Positions 37,357 through 45,014 of a stretch of DNA of 64,000 nt are shown here, one piece after another. Each line of letters begins with the position of its first letter. Position 1 is the stretch's first letter. Location: the NCBI GenBank assembly GCA_037200985.1, contig JBBCGJ010000001.1:3200756-3264755 (forward strand). The letters are read 5' to 3'. The position numbers and the translations under genes are program-made. Source of the DNA: Rhizomicrobium sp. Lineage in GTDB: Bacteria > Pseudomonadota > Alphaproteobacteria > Micropepsales > Micropepsaceae. The notes under the pieces were generated by a model that worked only from the letters and a program-made list of their open reading frames with translations, was not told where the DNA came from and made no database searches.

Positions 37357-38855
37357 GGGCGCCTCGCCGCCTTCGCGACATAGGCGGCAAGCTCGGCCAC
37401 CGCGACCGGCCGCTCCTCGCGCTCCTCCAGCCGCTTGATGAGGACGATGCCTTTGGCGATCTCGTCTTCGCCGACGAAGACGACATGCGGCACGCCCCGC
37501 TTCACCGCCTCGCGCACGACGTTCTTGGGACGGCGGCCGGACAGCTCCGTCTCCACCGACCAGCCGGCATCGCGCAGCGCGACGCTGACGCGGACGCATT
37601 CGCGCCGGTCGACCGCGCCGGCGGCGACGACGACGGCGTCGGGGCCGTTCGATGCGGCGGCCGCGCTCTCATTCGCGAGCAGCAGCCGGTCGACGCCGAT
37701 GGCGCAGCCGACCGCGGGGATCGCCTCATGCGCCCCCAGGGCCTGCAGCAGGTTGTCGTAGCGCCCGCCGCCGCACAGATGCCCGATATCGGGATTGTCG
37801 CTGGCGTAAATCTCGAACACGAAGCCGGTGTAATATTCGAGGCCCCGATGCATGCCGACATCGAAGGTCATCGCATCGGCGCCGCCGCGATAGACCTTGA
37901 GAAGCTCCAGCCTTTCGCGGCAATCGCCGAGCACATTGTCGGCGAGCGGCACGCCGAGCGTCCGGAAGTGCTCCTCGACCTTGGCCAGCACCGCAGCGGG
38001 CTCGCCGCGGATTTCCAGCAGCGTCGCGATGCCTTCCAGCAATTCGCGCGAGATGCCTTCGAAGGTCGAAAGCGCGGTGCGGGTCACCAGCCGCTCCACG
38101 ATCTCTTCCGGCGTGCGGCCGCCGACATGGCGCAGGTCGACCAGGGCGTAGATTTCGCTCAGCAGCTTCTCGGCCTTGTCGGTGCCGATGGAGGCGAGCA
38201 GCGTCGCCAGCTCGTCCGGCGCCGCGTCCGCCGGCGGCGCGACCCGCTCGGCGGCGGCCTTCATCAGCCGCTCCGTCGCGTCCTTGCGCGAGGCGATGCG
38301 GCGCAGCCGCGCCTTGGTGACCTCGTCGACGGCGAGGCCGGCGATGAAGGCGAACAGGATCGCGATGTCGCCGGTGACGATGGAGAGGCCCTTCGCCCCG
38401 CCGCGCTCGATCGCGTCCAGCGCCAGGGCCAGGATCTCGGCATCCGCCGCCACGCGGTGGTCGGCGCCGATCAGCTCGACGCCGGCCTGGTAGAACTGGC
38501 GGTAGCGGCCCTCCTCCGGCGAATCGTAGCGGAACGCCGGCCCCATATAGGCGAGCCGCGCCTCCTGGTCCGACACCCGGGTCCGCAGATAGGCGCGGCA
38601 GGTGGGAATGGTCAGCTCCGGCCTGAGGCAGATCTCGCGCCCGCCGGGATCGGAGAAGATGTACATCCGCCGGCGGATGGTCTCGCCCGAGCGGTCGAGG
38701 AAGGGCGAGGCGCGCTCCAGGATCGGCGGATCGACGATGTTGTAGCCGTAGCGCTGGAAGGTCGCCTCCAGGGACGCGCGCGCCCGGCGCAGCGCGACGG
38801 CATCGTCGCCCGCGTAGTCGCGCGTTCCCGAAAGCCGGCTTTGTATCGTCTCCAT
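37353..38855 (-). CDS. hisZ: ATP phosphoribosyltransferase regulatory subunit HisZ-like (HisRS paralogue)
   Basis: Protein of 500 aa. It has the class II synthetase-like fold: RREICLRPELTIPTCRAYL, motif 2-like GPAFRYDSPEEGRYRQFYQA, HisRS-like HRGLEYYTGFVFEIY and CGGGRYDNLLQALG. HisZ proteins are usually near 370-390 aa without anticodon domain, but here residues about 400-500 form a full anticodon-binding-like domain (RECVRVSVALRDAGWSVETE; VVFVGEDEIAKGIVLIKRLE). The role is inferred from overlap with hisG (ATGA) and the separate hisS downstream. A second histidyl-tRNA synthetase is the alternative. Confidence 0.8.
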   Translation of the reverse strand: METIQSRLSGTRDYAGDDAVALRRARASLEATFQRYGYNIVDPPILERASPFLDRSGETIRRRMYIFSDPGGREICLRPELTIPTCRAYLRTRVSDQEARLAYMGPAFRYDSPEEGRYRQFYQAGVELIGADHRVAADAEILALALDAIERGGAKGLSIVTGDIAILFAFIAGLAVDEVTKARLRRIASRKDATERLMKAAAERVAPPADAAPDELATLLASIGTDKAEKLLSEIYALVDLRHVGGRTPEEIVERLVTRTALSTFEGISRELLEGIATLLEIRGEPAAVLAKVEEHFRTLGVPLADNVLGDCRERLELLKVYRGGADAMTFDVGMHRGLEYYTGFVFEIYASDNPDIGHLCGGGRYDNLLQALGAHEAIPAVGCAIGVDRLLLANESAAAASNGPDAVVVAAGAVDRRECVRVSVALRDAGWSVETELSGRRPKNVVREAVKRGVPHVVFVGEDEIAKGIVLIKRLEEREERPVAVAELAAYVAKAARRP

Positions 38856-39014
38856 CCGCCTGCTGCCCGCATCTGCTCCCGGCCAATGCGCTCGCCGCGA
38901 GGGGCCTCTGCATATACCGGGACGGTGCCCCGTTCCAGTATGGCCTGTCCCGCGGTTTTCGGGGGCTTTGGCCCCGTAAGGAGGCCGCCGTGGCCGGCGC
39001 CGGCCGCCCCCCGA
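38856..39014. other. Intergenic region upstream of hisZ
   Basis: Contains the expected hisZ promoter on the minus strand; no clear consensus boxes seen. With the palindrome at 39015-39090 and the following 175 bases it forms a 410-base stretch without a gene. Confidence 0.45.
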
Positions 39015-39090
39015 CTTTCCCTCCCCCGCGTTTGCGGGGGAGGTGTCGAGCGAAGCGGTCCGTAGCGACAGCGTACGGACGAGGGGGGCC
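39015..39090. repeat. Half copy of the interspersed palindrome
   Basis: Hairpin CCTCCCCCGC/GCGGGGGAGG with a 4-base loop, followed by the TGTCGAGCGAAGCGG segment and a second hairpin GTCCGTA-N9-TACGGAC. It corresponds to the left half of the elements at 21770 and 51510, but the right half is missing. 39091-39265 holds nothing recognisable. Confidence 0.7.
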
Positions 39091-39265
39091 TTGCGGATAG
39101 AGCGCGCTTAGGGCCATCCGGTTGAGGCGCGGAAACCGCTGCAGGCACCGGGAAGCAGCCTCGCGCGACCCATACAAATCCGAATAGAAACTCTACGGAC
39201 TTCACCAATTCCCGTTTGACCGCCGCGGGCGCATCTTCCGCTCGTCAGCAAGGACCGGACGGATC

Positions 39266-39974
39266 ATGGCAATGACAGGAACGGTGGACGGCGGCGTGCG
39301 CAGGGTGCTGCGCGCCGAAGGGCTGGCCCTGCTGGCCGGCGCCGCGGCGCTCTATTGGCGGTGGGCGGCGACTGGAAGCAGTTCGCGATCCTGTTCCTCG
39401 CGCCCGATCTCAGCTTCGCAGGCTATCTCGCGGGTCCGCGCTTCGGCGCGGCGGCCTACAACACGCTGCATTCCACGCTGTCGGCGCGCTGGCCCTGGCG
39501 GCTTCGTTCGGCGCGCTGACGGTGCTGTTCTTCCGGGACCGTCGCGCCGCGGCGGGCGCGATCGTGGTGGGCGCGGTGTTCTCGCACTGGCTGCTCGACC
39601 TCGTGGTCCATGTCGCAGACCTGCCGCTGCTGGGCGATTCGTTCAAGGTCGGGTTCGGCCTGTGGCGGCATGTTTGGATCAGCGTCCCGCTGGAGATCGC
39701 GATCCTCATCGCCGGCGCCGCGCTCTATGCCCGCGCGGTGCCCAGCCGCGGTGTCGCCGGCGACCGATGGCTGTGGGTCTTCGTCGCGGCGATGATCGGC
39801 GTGCAGACCTTTGGCACGTTCGGGCCGGCGCCGGAGTCGGGCCTGGCCGAGGCGCATACCGCGCTCGGCGCCTATCAGGTGCTGGCCGGGATGGCCGCCC
39901 TGGTCGACTGGGCGCGGGGAACCGTGGGAACCCGGACCGCCGCTCCGGCCCCGACGCTCGCGCCCGCCCGGTAA
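39266..39974 (+). pseudogene. Frameshifted membrane protein gene (DUF4260-like N-part, SHWLLD-type C-part)
   Basis: Three consecutive reading frames are needed. Frame one (from 39266) gives VRRVLRAEGLALLAGAAALY; the next, from about 39361, gives VGGDWKQFAILFLAPDLSFA then GYLAGPRFGAAAYNTLHST, which is DUF4260-like; the third, from about 39475, gives VGALALAASFGALTVLFF and GAVFSHWLLDLVVHVADLPL and runs to the stop at 39974. Each change fits loss of one base. The C-part resembles small inner-membrane proteins with an SHW-x-LD-x3-H motif. A real pseudogene or two sequencing errors are both possible. Confidence 0.68.
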
Positions 39975-39999
39975 CTGCGTTAACGAAATGAGATTGACG

Positions 40000-40028
40000 G
40001 GCCGGGGGGCATCGCTATAACCCCGGCC
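40000..40028 (+). promoter_or_regulatory. Hairpin in the dksA leader/promoter region
   Basis: GGCCGGGG-N13-CCCCGGCC, an 8-base perfect stem 34 bases upstream of dksA. It could end transcription from the pseudogene or act in the dksA leader; there is no T-run. Confidence 0.35.
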
Positions 40029-40061
40029 CTCGATCACGCGTTCCAGTCGAAGGGAGTGCGC

Positions 40062-40478
40062 ATGGGTACCCAGCTTCCAGCCGGCTACAGGCCGTCTGAG
40101 AATGAGCCGTTTATGAATGAGCGGCAACGGGAGTACTTCCGCCGCAAGCTTAACACCTGGAAGGACGACATCCTCCGCGAGAGCCGCGAGACCATCCAGA
40201 ATCTGCAAGCCGAAACCGTGCCCCATGCCGACCTGGCCGACCGCGCCTCGACCGAGGCCGAGCGCCAGCTCGAACTGCGCACCCGCGACCGCCAGCGCAA
40301 GCTGATCGCCAAGATCGACGCCGCGCTGCGGCGCCTGGAAGACGGCTCCTACGGCTTCTGCGAAGAGACCGGCGAGCCGATTTCCTTAAAGCGCCTGGAC
40401 GCGCGCCCGATCGCGACTTTGTCGCTGGAAGCCCAGGAGCGCCACGAGCGCCGCGAAAAGGTCTATCGGGACGATTAG
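40062..40478 (+). CDS. dksA: RNA polymerase-binding transcription factor DksA (zinc-less alphaproteobacterial form)
   Basis: Protein of 138 aa. The N-terminal coiled coil (about residues 18-85: RQREYFRRKLNTWKDDILRE onward) carries the Asp-rich tip region (HADLADRASTEAERQLELRT). The C-terminal domain reads YGFCEETGEPISLKRLDARP then IATLSLEAQERHERREKVY: three of the four zinc cysteines of E. coli DksA are replaced, as is common in alphaproteobacteria. It inserts into the RNA polymerase secondary channel and acts with ppGpp. The ATG at 40062 has AAGGGAG five bases upstream; a GTG two codons earlier is unlikely. Confidence 0.93.
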   Translation: MGTQLPAGYRPSENEPFMNERQREYFRRKLNTWKDDILRESRETIQNLQAETVPHADLADRASTEAERQLELRTRDRQRKLIAKIDAALRRLEDGSYGFCEETGEPISLKRLDARPIATLSLEAQERHERREKVYRDD

Positions 40479-40513
40479 GCTGTCCCGTTTCGTGCGCTTC
40501 CGGCCTTCGGTTT

Positions 40514-41197
40514 CTAACCCCAATAGATGCAGAGCTGCACGGATCGATCCGCACCTTCTGCTTTGGGCGCAATCCCGGCGCCGACGATCTGCGCCCCACG
40601 GGGAACAACGGTGATCGAGGGCGCCAGCTCGCCGCTCCACGCGCGCCGTATCTCCCGCTCGACGAAGTCGGCGCGGGATTGGGCCAGTTCGGGATTCGAG
40701 CGCACGCCTCTTCCAGGCTTCAACTCTCTCTGATCGGTTGAACCGATCAGCGCGACGCCCACGACGCGCTGGCCTGTGGCGTGCTCGGTGTCCTGAATCC
40801 TGCCGACGATCCCGTCGATCAGTCCCAGCAACTGCCGCTGGTCGCCGCCTTCGAGTTTTTCATATCCGCTGGTTTCAAACGGCCAGATCAGCCAGTCGTG
40901 CTCTTTGACGTGGCAATCGAGACGCGGCGAAGTGTTGGAGAATTTGATCAGGACGTCGGACGGCTTGCCCGGAATCACAATCGGAACTGGCGGCTTGTTG
41001 TCGGGAAAAATGTGCCCGAAGAAATCGAACCCGGCATTGGCGCCCGTGATCATCGCCACCAGCACCGCTCCGATCTTGGACGAGAGCGAAATCGCCTTGG
41101 CGATTTGCCGGAGCGGCGTCAGGCGCCTGAACCTGAACCAAAACCCGGTCCAGGCCTTCCCGATGTCCTTCCCAAGCCGTCCGAACCACCTCGTCAC
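40514..41197 (-). CDS. Membrane-anchored protein with OmpA-like C-terminal region, unknown function
   Basis: Protein of 227 aa. A basic N-terminus (FRRLTPLRQIAKAI) leads to one membrane segment at about residues 38-62 (IGAVLVAMITGANAGFDFFG). The rest is probably periplasmic. Residues about 140-225 look OmpA/MotB-like in pattern: VVGVALIGSTDQRELKPGRG, then NPELAQSRADFVEREIRRAW, i.e. the G-x-T-D and L-x-x-x-R-A signatures of peptidoglycan-binding domains. It overlaps the preceding gene by four bases. I do not recognise a named family. GC content and codon usage are less extreme than in neighbours. Confidence 0.68.
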   Translation of the reverse strand: MTRWFGRLGKDIGKAWTGFWFRFRRLTPLRQIAKAISLSSKIGAVLVAMITGANAGFDFFGHIFPDNKPPVPIVIPGKPSDVLIKFSNTSPRLDCHVKEHDWLIWPFETSGYEKLEGGDQRQLLGLIDGIVGRIQDTEHATGQRVVGVALIGSTDQRELKPGRGVRSNPELAQSRADFVEREIRRAWSGELAPSITVVPRGAQIVGAGIAPKAEGADRSVQLCIYWG

Positions 41198-41733
41198 GAC
41201 CGTTCATCCACTTCCTCGGTCTTCCGGCGGGACCCATCGACCCAGCGGTCGAGAACGTAGGAAAGCAACAGCAACAACCCCGAAAGCAAAAAGCCTCGGA
41301 CGGTCGATAGAATCTGCGGGGGCGAGCGATCGGGCAGCGCAACGGTTTCGCCGCGCGTCCTGTCGGGCAGCGAATTGATCGCGTTGAGCAGGTCGTTCTG
41401 GCGCTTGTCCTGCACGTCGGGTTTCGGAAGCCTTTGCTCCAGAAGGTTCTGGAGCGCCGGATCGACCGTTACGACGGCCACTTGCCGCGGAGCGACGCCA
41501 AGCTCGTATGTTGAGACCGCCAGACCTACACCGGCGATGAGCGCCGCGCCGGCGCCGACCGCAAGCCGTAGCCGTCGCGTGGTTGACCAAATCAACCGAC
41601 GCCGCAACCATTTTACCAGACGGCCGGCCTGCCCTTCGGACAGCCGGGCGAGCCGCCAAAACAGCACTGCGCTGAGAACGATCAGTCCAAGCGCCGCCAG
41701 GACCGAAAGATTCCACCAAAATTCGGAAATCAC
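41194..41733 (-). CDS. Three-pass membrane protein, unknown function
   Basis: Protein of 179 aa from the GTG at 41733 (a TTG five codons upstream is possible). Membrane segments lie at about residues 5-25 (LSVLAALGLIVLSAVLFWRL), 55-78 ([20 protein letters not shown]) and 146-165 (FLLSGLLLLLSYVLDRW). A hydrophilic stretch between the second and third (LEQRLPKPDVQDKRQNDLLN) is predicted periplasmic or coiled. It is translationally coupled to the OmpA-like protein. No named family was recognised; the pair may form a small envelope complex. Confidence 0.66.
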   Translation of the reverse strand: MISEFWWNLSVLAALGLIVLSAVLFWRLARLSEGQAGRLVKWLRRRLIWSTTRRLRLAVGAGAALIAGVGLAVSTYELGVAPRQVAVVTVDPALQNLLEQRLPKPDVQDKRQNDLLNAINSLPDRTRGETVALPDRSPPQILSTVRGFLLSGLLLLLSYVLDRWVDGSRRKTEEVDERS

Positions 41734-41863
41734 CGCCCGCCCCCGCAACCGCGGACTTCAGGCACGAACGCACCTGCAGGGATTGTTGCAAGAGGACCGT
41801 GGAGCGTAAAGCCAAAAAAATACGGCGCGTCCGAGCCGGGCGCAGCCATTCGCACGGAAATCG

Positions 41864-41897
41864 ACAATGGCCGGGCTCTTTCGATCCCGGCCATTGT
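41864..41897. terminator. Inverted repeat downstream of flgH
   Basis: ACAATGGCCGGG-N10-CCCGGCCATTGT, a 12-base perfect stem 105 bases past the flgH stop and before the membrane-protein gene. A terminator of the flgFGAH operon is likely, though T-runs are absent on the flgH-transcribed strand. Confidence 0.55.
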
Positions 41898-42001
41898 TCG
41901 GCCCCTCCACCCCATTCAGGAGTGGAATTCCAGTTGGACCCCGGATCGCGTTCACGCGCCGCCGCCATGAACGGCGTCCGGGGTGATCCGGCTTCGCCGG
42001 A

Positions 42002-42745
42002 TCAGAACGGCATCAGGATGTCGAAGAGCTGCGAGCCGTAGCGCGGCTGCTGCACGTCGCTGACCGTGCCGCGCCCGCCATAGGATATGCGCGCCTCGGC
42101 GATCTGGCTGAGATCGACGGTGTTGGCGCTGGTGATGTCTTCCGTGCGCACGATGCCGGCGACCTGCAGGTCGCGCAGCTCGTTGTTGACCCGCACCTGC
42201 TGATGGCCGCCGATCACCAGGTTGCCGTTCGGCAGGACCTGCGTCACCAGCGCGGCGAGCGTCAGGTTGATCGCCTCCGACCGGTCGATCGAGCCCGAGC
42301 CGGCATTGGACATGTCGGAACCCATCTTGACCAGGCTCGACGGGTCGGCGCCGGTGCCGGCGGCCAGCGGCGTTTCGAGGCCGAAGAAGTTGGTCAGGTT
42401 GGCGTTGTCGGAATTGGTGCGGTCCCGCGTCGTCGAGTTCGAGAGCTTGGCGGTGTCGGCGACCGAGATGTTGACCGTGATGATGTCGCCCGGCCGGCTG
42501 GCGCGCGGATCGTGGAAGAAGCTGTGCGCGCCGTTCGACCACAGCGAATTGAGCGCGCGGGTCGGCTCGGGCGGCGGCGGCAGCGGCACGTTCGGCGTCC
42601 CGGCATGCACCGGCGAATTGGGATCGGCGACGCCCGCCATGGTCGGCGGATCGCCGATCTCCCTGATGCGGTCGACCGCGGTGCAGCCGGCGAGCGCGGC
42701 GACGCAGCCTGCGAGGCTCAGGACTTTCAGGATTGGCCGGGGCAT
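42002..42745 (-). CDS. flgH: Flagellar L-ring lipoprotein FlgH
   Basis: Protein of 247 aa. A lipoprotein signal ends at LSLAGCVAALAGCTAVDR (Cys after ALAG). The mature part has the FlgH core: SLWSNGAHSFFHDPRASRPG followed by DIITVNISVADTAKLSNST and, at the end, GNLVIGGHQQVRVNNELRDL with DISSANTV-like ITSANTVDLSQIAEARISYG. It forms the outer-membrane ring around the rod. Last gene of flgF-flgG-flgA-flgH. Confidence 0.95.
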   Translation of the reverse strand: MPRPILKVLSLAGCVAALAGCTAVDRIREIGDPPTMAGVADPNSPVHAGTPNVPLPPPPEPTRALNSLWSNGAHSFFHDPRASRPGDIITVNISVADTAKLSNSTTRDRTNSDNANLTNFFGLETPLAAGTGADPSSLVKMGSDMSNAGSGSIDRSEAINLTLAALVTQVLPNGNLVIGGHQQVRVNNELRDLQVAGIVRTEDITSANTVDLSQIAEARISYGGRGTVSDVQQPRYGSQLFDILMPF

Positions 42746-42756
42746 GGGCGTATCTT

Positions 42757-43239
42757 TCAGCGGGGGGTGGTGGCGGCAACGATCAGGGCCGAGCTCGCGG
42801 CGCGCACCGCGCCGGGGCCGGTGACGATGCAGCTGATCTGGCGGAACGAGGCCGGGTTCTGCACGGTGATGGTGTCACCGAGGCCGCCTTCGTTCATCGC
42901 GCGGCCCGAGGCGGTGAGCGTCACGCCCGGCGCCAGGAAGGTCATGGTGACGATCGAGCCCTTGGCGACGACCACCGGATGGCGCACGTCGTCGGCGCGC
43001 ACGATCTCGCCGGCGCGCAGCATGCGGCGCGCCTCCATGCCCTTCAGCGTATCCATCGCGGTGACGACGCCGGAGAACACATTGGTCGAGGGGATCGTGC
43101 CGTAGACGAGGTCGCTTTCGGAGATCGTCTCGCCGCGCGCGATGTCGCGGTTGGGGACGACGACCCGCATGCCGGGATCGGCGAAGGCCGGCCAGGCGAT
43201 AAGCAGGGCCGAAACGAAGAGGGCGAGGCGGAGCATCAT
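42757..43239 (-). CDS. flgA: Flagellar P-ring assembly chaperone FlgA
   Basis: Protein of 160 aa. Signal peptide MMLRLALFVSALLIAWPAFA; then a SAF domain (VVVPNRDIARGETISESDLV and RRMLRAGEIVRADDVRHPVV) and the C-terminal VTMTFLAPGVTLTASGRAM strand region. FlgA assists polymerisation of FlgI into the P ring in the periplasm. It is shorter than the approximately 220 aa of E. coli FlgA, lacking most of the N-terminal domain, as is common in alphaproteobacteria. Two bases follow the flgG stop. Confidence 0.92.
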   Translation of the reverse strand: MMLRLALFVSALLIAWPAFADPGMRVVVPNRDIARGETISESDLVYGTIPSTNVFSGVVTAMDTLKGMEARRMLRAGEIVRADDVRHPVVVAKGSIVTMTFLAPGVTLTASGRAMNEGGLGDTITVQNPASFRQISCIVTGPGAVRAASSALIVAATTPR

Positions 43240-43241
43240 GG

Positions 43242-44033
43242 TCAGGAACCTCCCAGGCGTGCGGTTTGCTGCAGCATCTCGTCGGCCGCGGTGACGACCT
43301 TGGAGTTCATTTCATAGGCGCGCTGCGCCGTGATCAGCGAGGTGATCTCGTCGACCGCGTTGACGTTCGAGGTCTCGAGAAAGCCCTGCTGCAGCGTGCC
43401 GTAGCCGACCGAGCCCGGAACGCCGGCCTGCGGCGCGCCGGAGGACGGCGTCTCGAGGAAAAGGTTGTTGCCGATGGGCTTGAGGCCCGAATCGTTGGCG
43501 AAGCGGTTCAGCTCCAGCGTGCCGACGACCTGCGGCGCGGTCTGGCCCGGCACGGTGACCGAGACCTGGCCCTGGGCGTTGACCGCGATGGCGACGGCGT
43601 TGCTCGGGATCGCGATGCCGGGCGCTACGGTATAGCCCTGGTCGGTGACGATCTGGCCCTGCGGCGACAGGCCGAAATTGCCGGCGCGGGTATAGGCGTC
43701 CGAGCCGTCGGGCTGGGTGACGCGGAAGAAGCCGGGCCCCTGGACCGCCACGTCGTAGGGATTGGACGTGCTCTTGAGGTCGCCCTGCGTGGTGATGCGA
43801 TAGACCGAGGCGGTGCGCACACCCGCGCCGAGCTGCACGCCGCTGGGCAGCAGCGTGCCGGTGTCCGACGAATTGGCGCCCGGCTCCGAGACGTTCTGGT
43901 AGAGCAGGTCCTGGAAGTCGGCCCGCTGCGCCTTGAAGCCCGTCGTGTTCATGTTCGCCAGATTGTTGGCGATGACCTCGACATTGGTCTGCTGGGCGAG
44001 CATTCCGGTCGCGGCGATGGAAAGGGCACGCAT
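43242..44033 (-). CDS. flgG: Flagellar distal rod protein FlgG
   Basis: Protein of 263 aa, normal length. The N-terminal rod/hook motif is MLAQQTNVEVIANNLANMNT, then TGFKAQRADFQDLLYQ; the central FlgG domain has YDVAVQGPGFFRVTQPDGSD and YTRAGNFGLSPQGQIVTDQG; the C-terminal helix is NAVDEITSLITAQRAYEMNS. It builds the distal rod. It is encoded directly after flgF with an 11-base gap. Confidence 0.97.
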   Translation of the reverse strand: MRALSIAATGMLAQQTNVEVIANNLANMNTTGFKAQRADFQDLLYQNVSEPGANSSDTGTLLPSGVQLGAGVRTASVYRITTQGDLKSTSNPYDVAVQGPGFFRVTQPDGSDAYTRAGNFGLSPQGQIVTDQGYTVAPGIAIPSNAVAIAVNAQGQVSVTVPGQTAPQVVGTLELNRFANDSGLKPIGNNLFLETPSSGAPQAGVPGSVGYGTLQQGFLETSNVNAVDEITSLITAQRAYEMNSKVVTAADEMLQQTARLGGS

Positions 44034-44044
44034 GTCTGACTCTC

Positions 44045-44785
44045 CTAGCTCGGCATGGCGCCAAGCTTGTCGATCGCCTGGCGCATGAGGTCTTCCTGGG
44101 TCTGGGTGAGCGTCGCGGTCGCCTGATAGGCGCGCATGACCTCGATCATGTGGCTGATCTCGATCACCGGCTCGACGTTCGAACTCTCGATCATGCCGGA
44201 ATGCAGCGTAAAGGCGTCGGCCGAGGCCGGCGACTGGCCGTTCGCGGCGTAGAGGCTGGCGCCTTCCTTGACGAGGGCGCGCTCATTGGCGAATTCGACG
44301 ACGCGGATCTTGCCGATGATGCCGTTCTTGCCGCTGACCGTGCCGTCCTGGGCGATGTCGATGTCGCCGTCGTCGGGCGTAATGGTGATCGCGCCGCCGT
44401 CGCCCTGCACCGGATCGCCGTTCGAGGTGACGATCTGGCCGCCGGCATCGAGCGTGAAATGGCCGTTGCGGGTATAGCGGTCGCCCTGCGCCGTCTGGAC
44501 GACGAAATAGCCCCGGCCGTGGATCGCCATGTCGAAGGGCGCGTTGGTGGTGTCGAAATGGCCCTCGGTCAGGTCGCGCACCACGCCGGCATCCTGCACG
44601 AAGCTCAGCGACTGCATGCCGGTCTGGCCCTCGGCGGGCGGGACCTGCGTCACATATTCCTGGAATGTCTGCTCCTCGCGCTGATAGGCGGGGGTCGACA
44701 GGTTGGCCAGATTGTTCGCGATCACGTCCATCGAGCGATAGGACGCGACCTGATGCGACAAGCTGATGAGCAGCGAATTATCCAT
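44045..44785 (-). CDS. flgF: Flagellar proximal rod protein FlgF
   Basis: Protein of 246 aa. The N-terminal motif reads YRSMDVIANNLANLSTPAYQ, the central region FDMAIHGRGYFVVQTAQGDR with YTRNGHFTLDAGGQIVTSNG, and the C-terminal helix EISHMIEVMRAYQATATLTQ. First gene of the rod/ring operon. AAAGG lies seven bases before the ATG. A near-consensus sigma-54 promoter lies about 46-60 bases upstream of the start. Confidence 0.95.
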   Translation of the reverse strand: MDNSLLISLSHQVASYRSMDVIANNLANLSTPAYQREEQTFQEYVTQVPPAEGQTGMQSLSFVQDAGVVRDLTEGHFDTTNAPFDMAIHGRGYFVVQTAQGDRYTRNGHFTLDAGGQIVTSNGDPVQGDGGAITITPDDGDIDIAQDGTVSGKNGIIGKIRVVEFANERALVKEGASLYAANGQSPASADAFTLHSGMIESSNVEPVIEISHMIEVMRAYQATATLTQTQEDLMRQAIDKLGAMPS

Positions 44786-44830
44786 AGGGGGCCTTTAGAA
44801 CCGTTCTGGTCCTTTGCGTGCCGAAGCCGG

Positions 44831-44846
44831 TGCAGCCCGCGTGCCA
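44831..44846 (-). promoter_or_regulatory. Sigma-54-type promoter of flgF-flgG-flgA-flgH
   Basis: On the minus strand: TGGCACG-N4-CTGCA, one mismatch to TGGCACG-N4-TTGCA, with the GG and GC dinucleotides exactly 12 bases apart. The site lies in the divergent flgF/fliL intergenic region and predicts a start about 35 bases before flgF. Confidence 0.72.
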
Positions 44847-45014
44847 TGCGCAAAGCCGCGGCTTTCCTGGATTTTTCGAGCAGGACCCGGCGCGCGCGAC
44901 GACGAATGCCCGGCAAGAATTTCCGCTCGGGCGGTTTCGGACGGCCGATTTGAACCCATCCTTAACCACGTCTGCCTAATTTCGCGGGGCGAGAGATGCG
45001 AGGGGCCGCGCACC

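Noticed and set aside
40514-41733. Zorya/MotAB-like defence or stator pair
   Set aside because: The three-pass protein lacks MotA/ZorA features and no nuclease or helicase genes are adjacent; only the OmpA-like region is suggestive.
44814-45014. Longer FliL start
   Set aside because: The extension covers the divergent promoter region and is Arg/Cys-rich; GTG at 45015 gives the standard FliL N-terminus.
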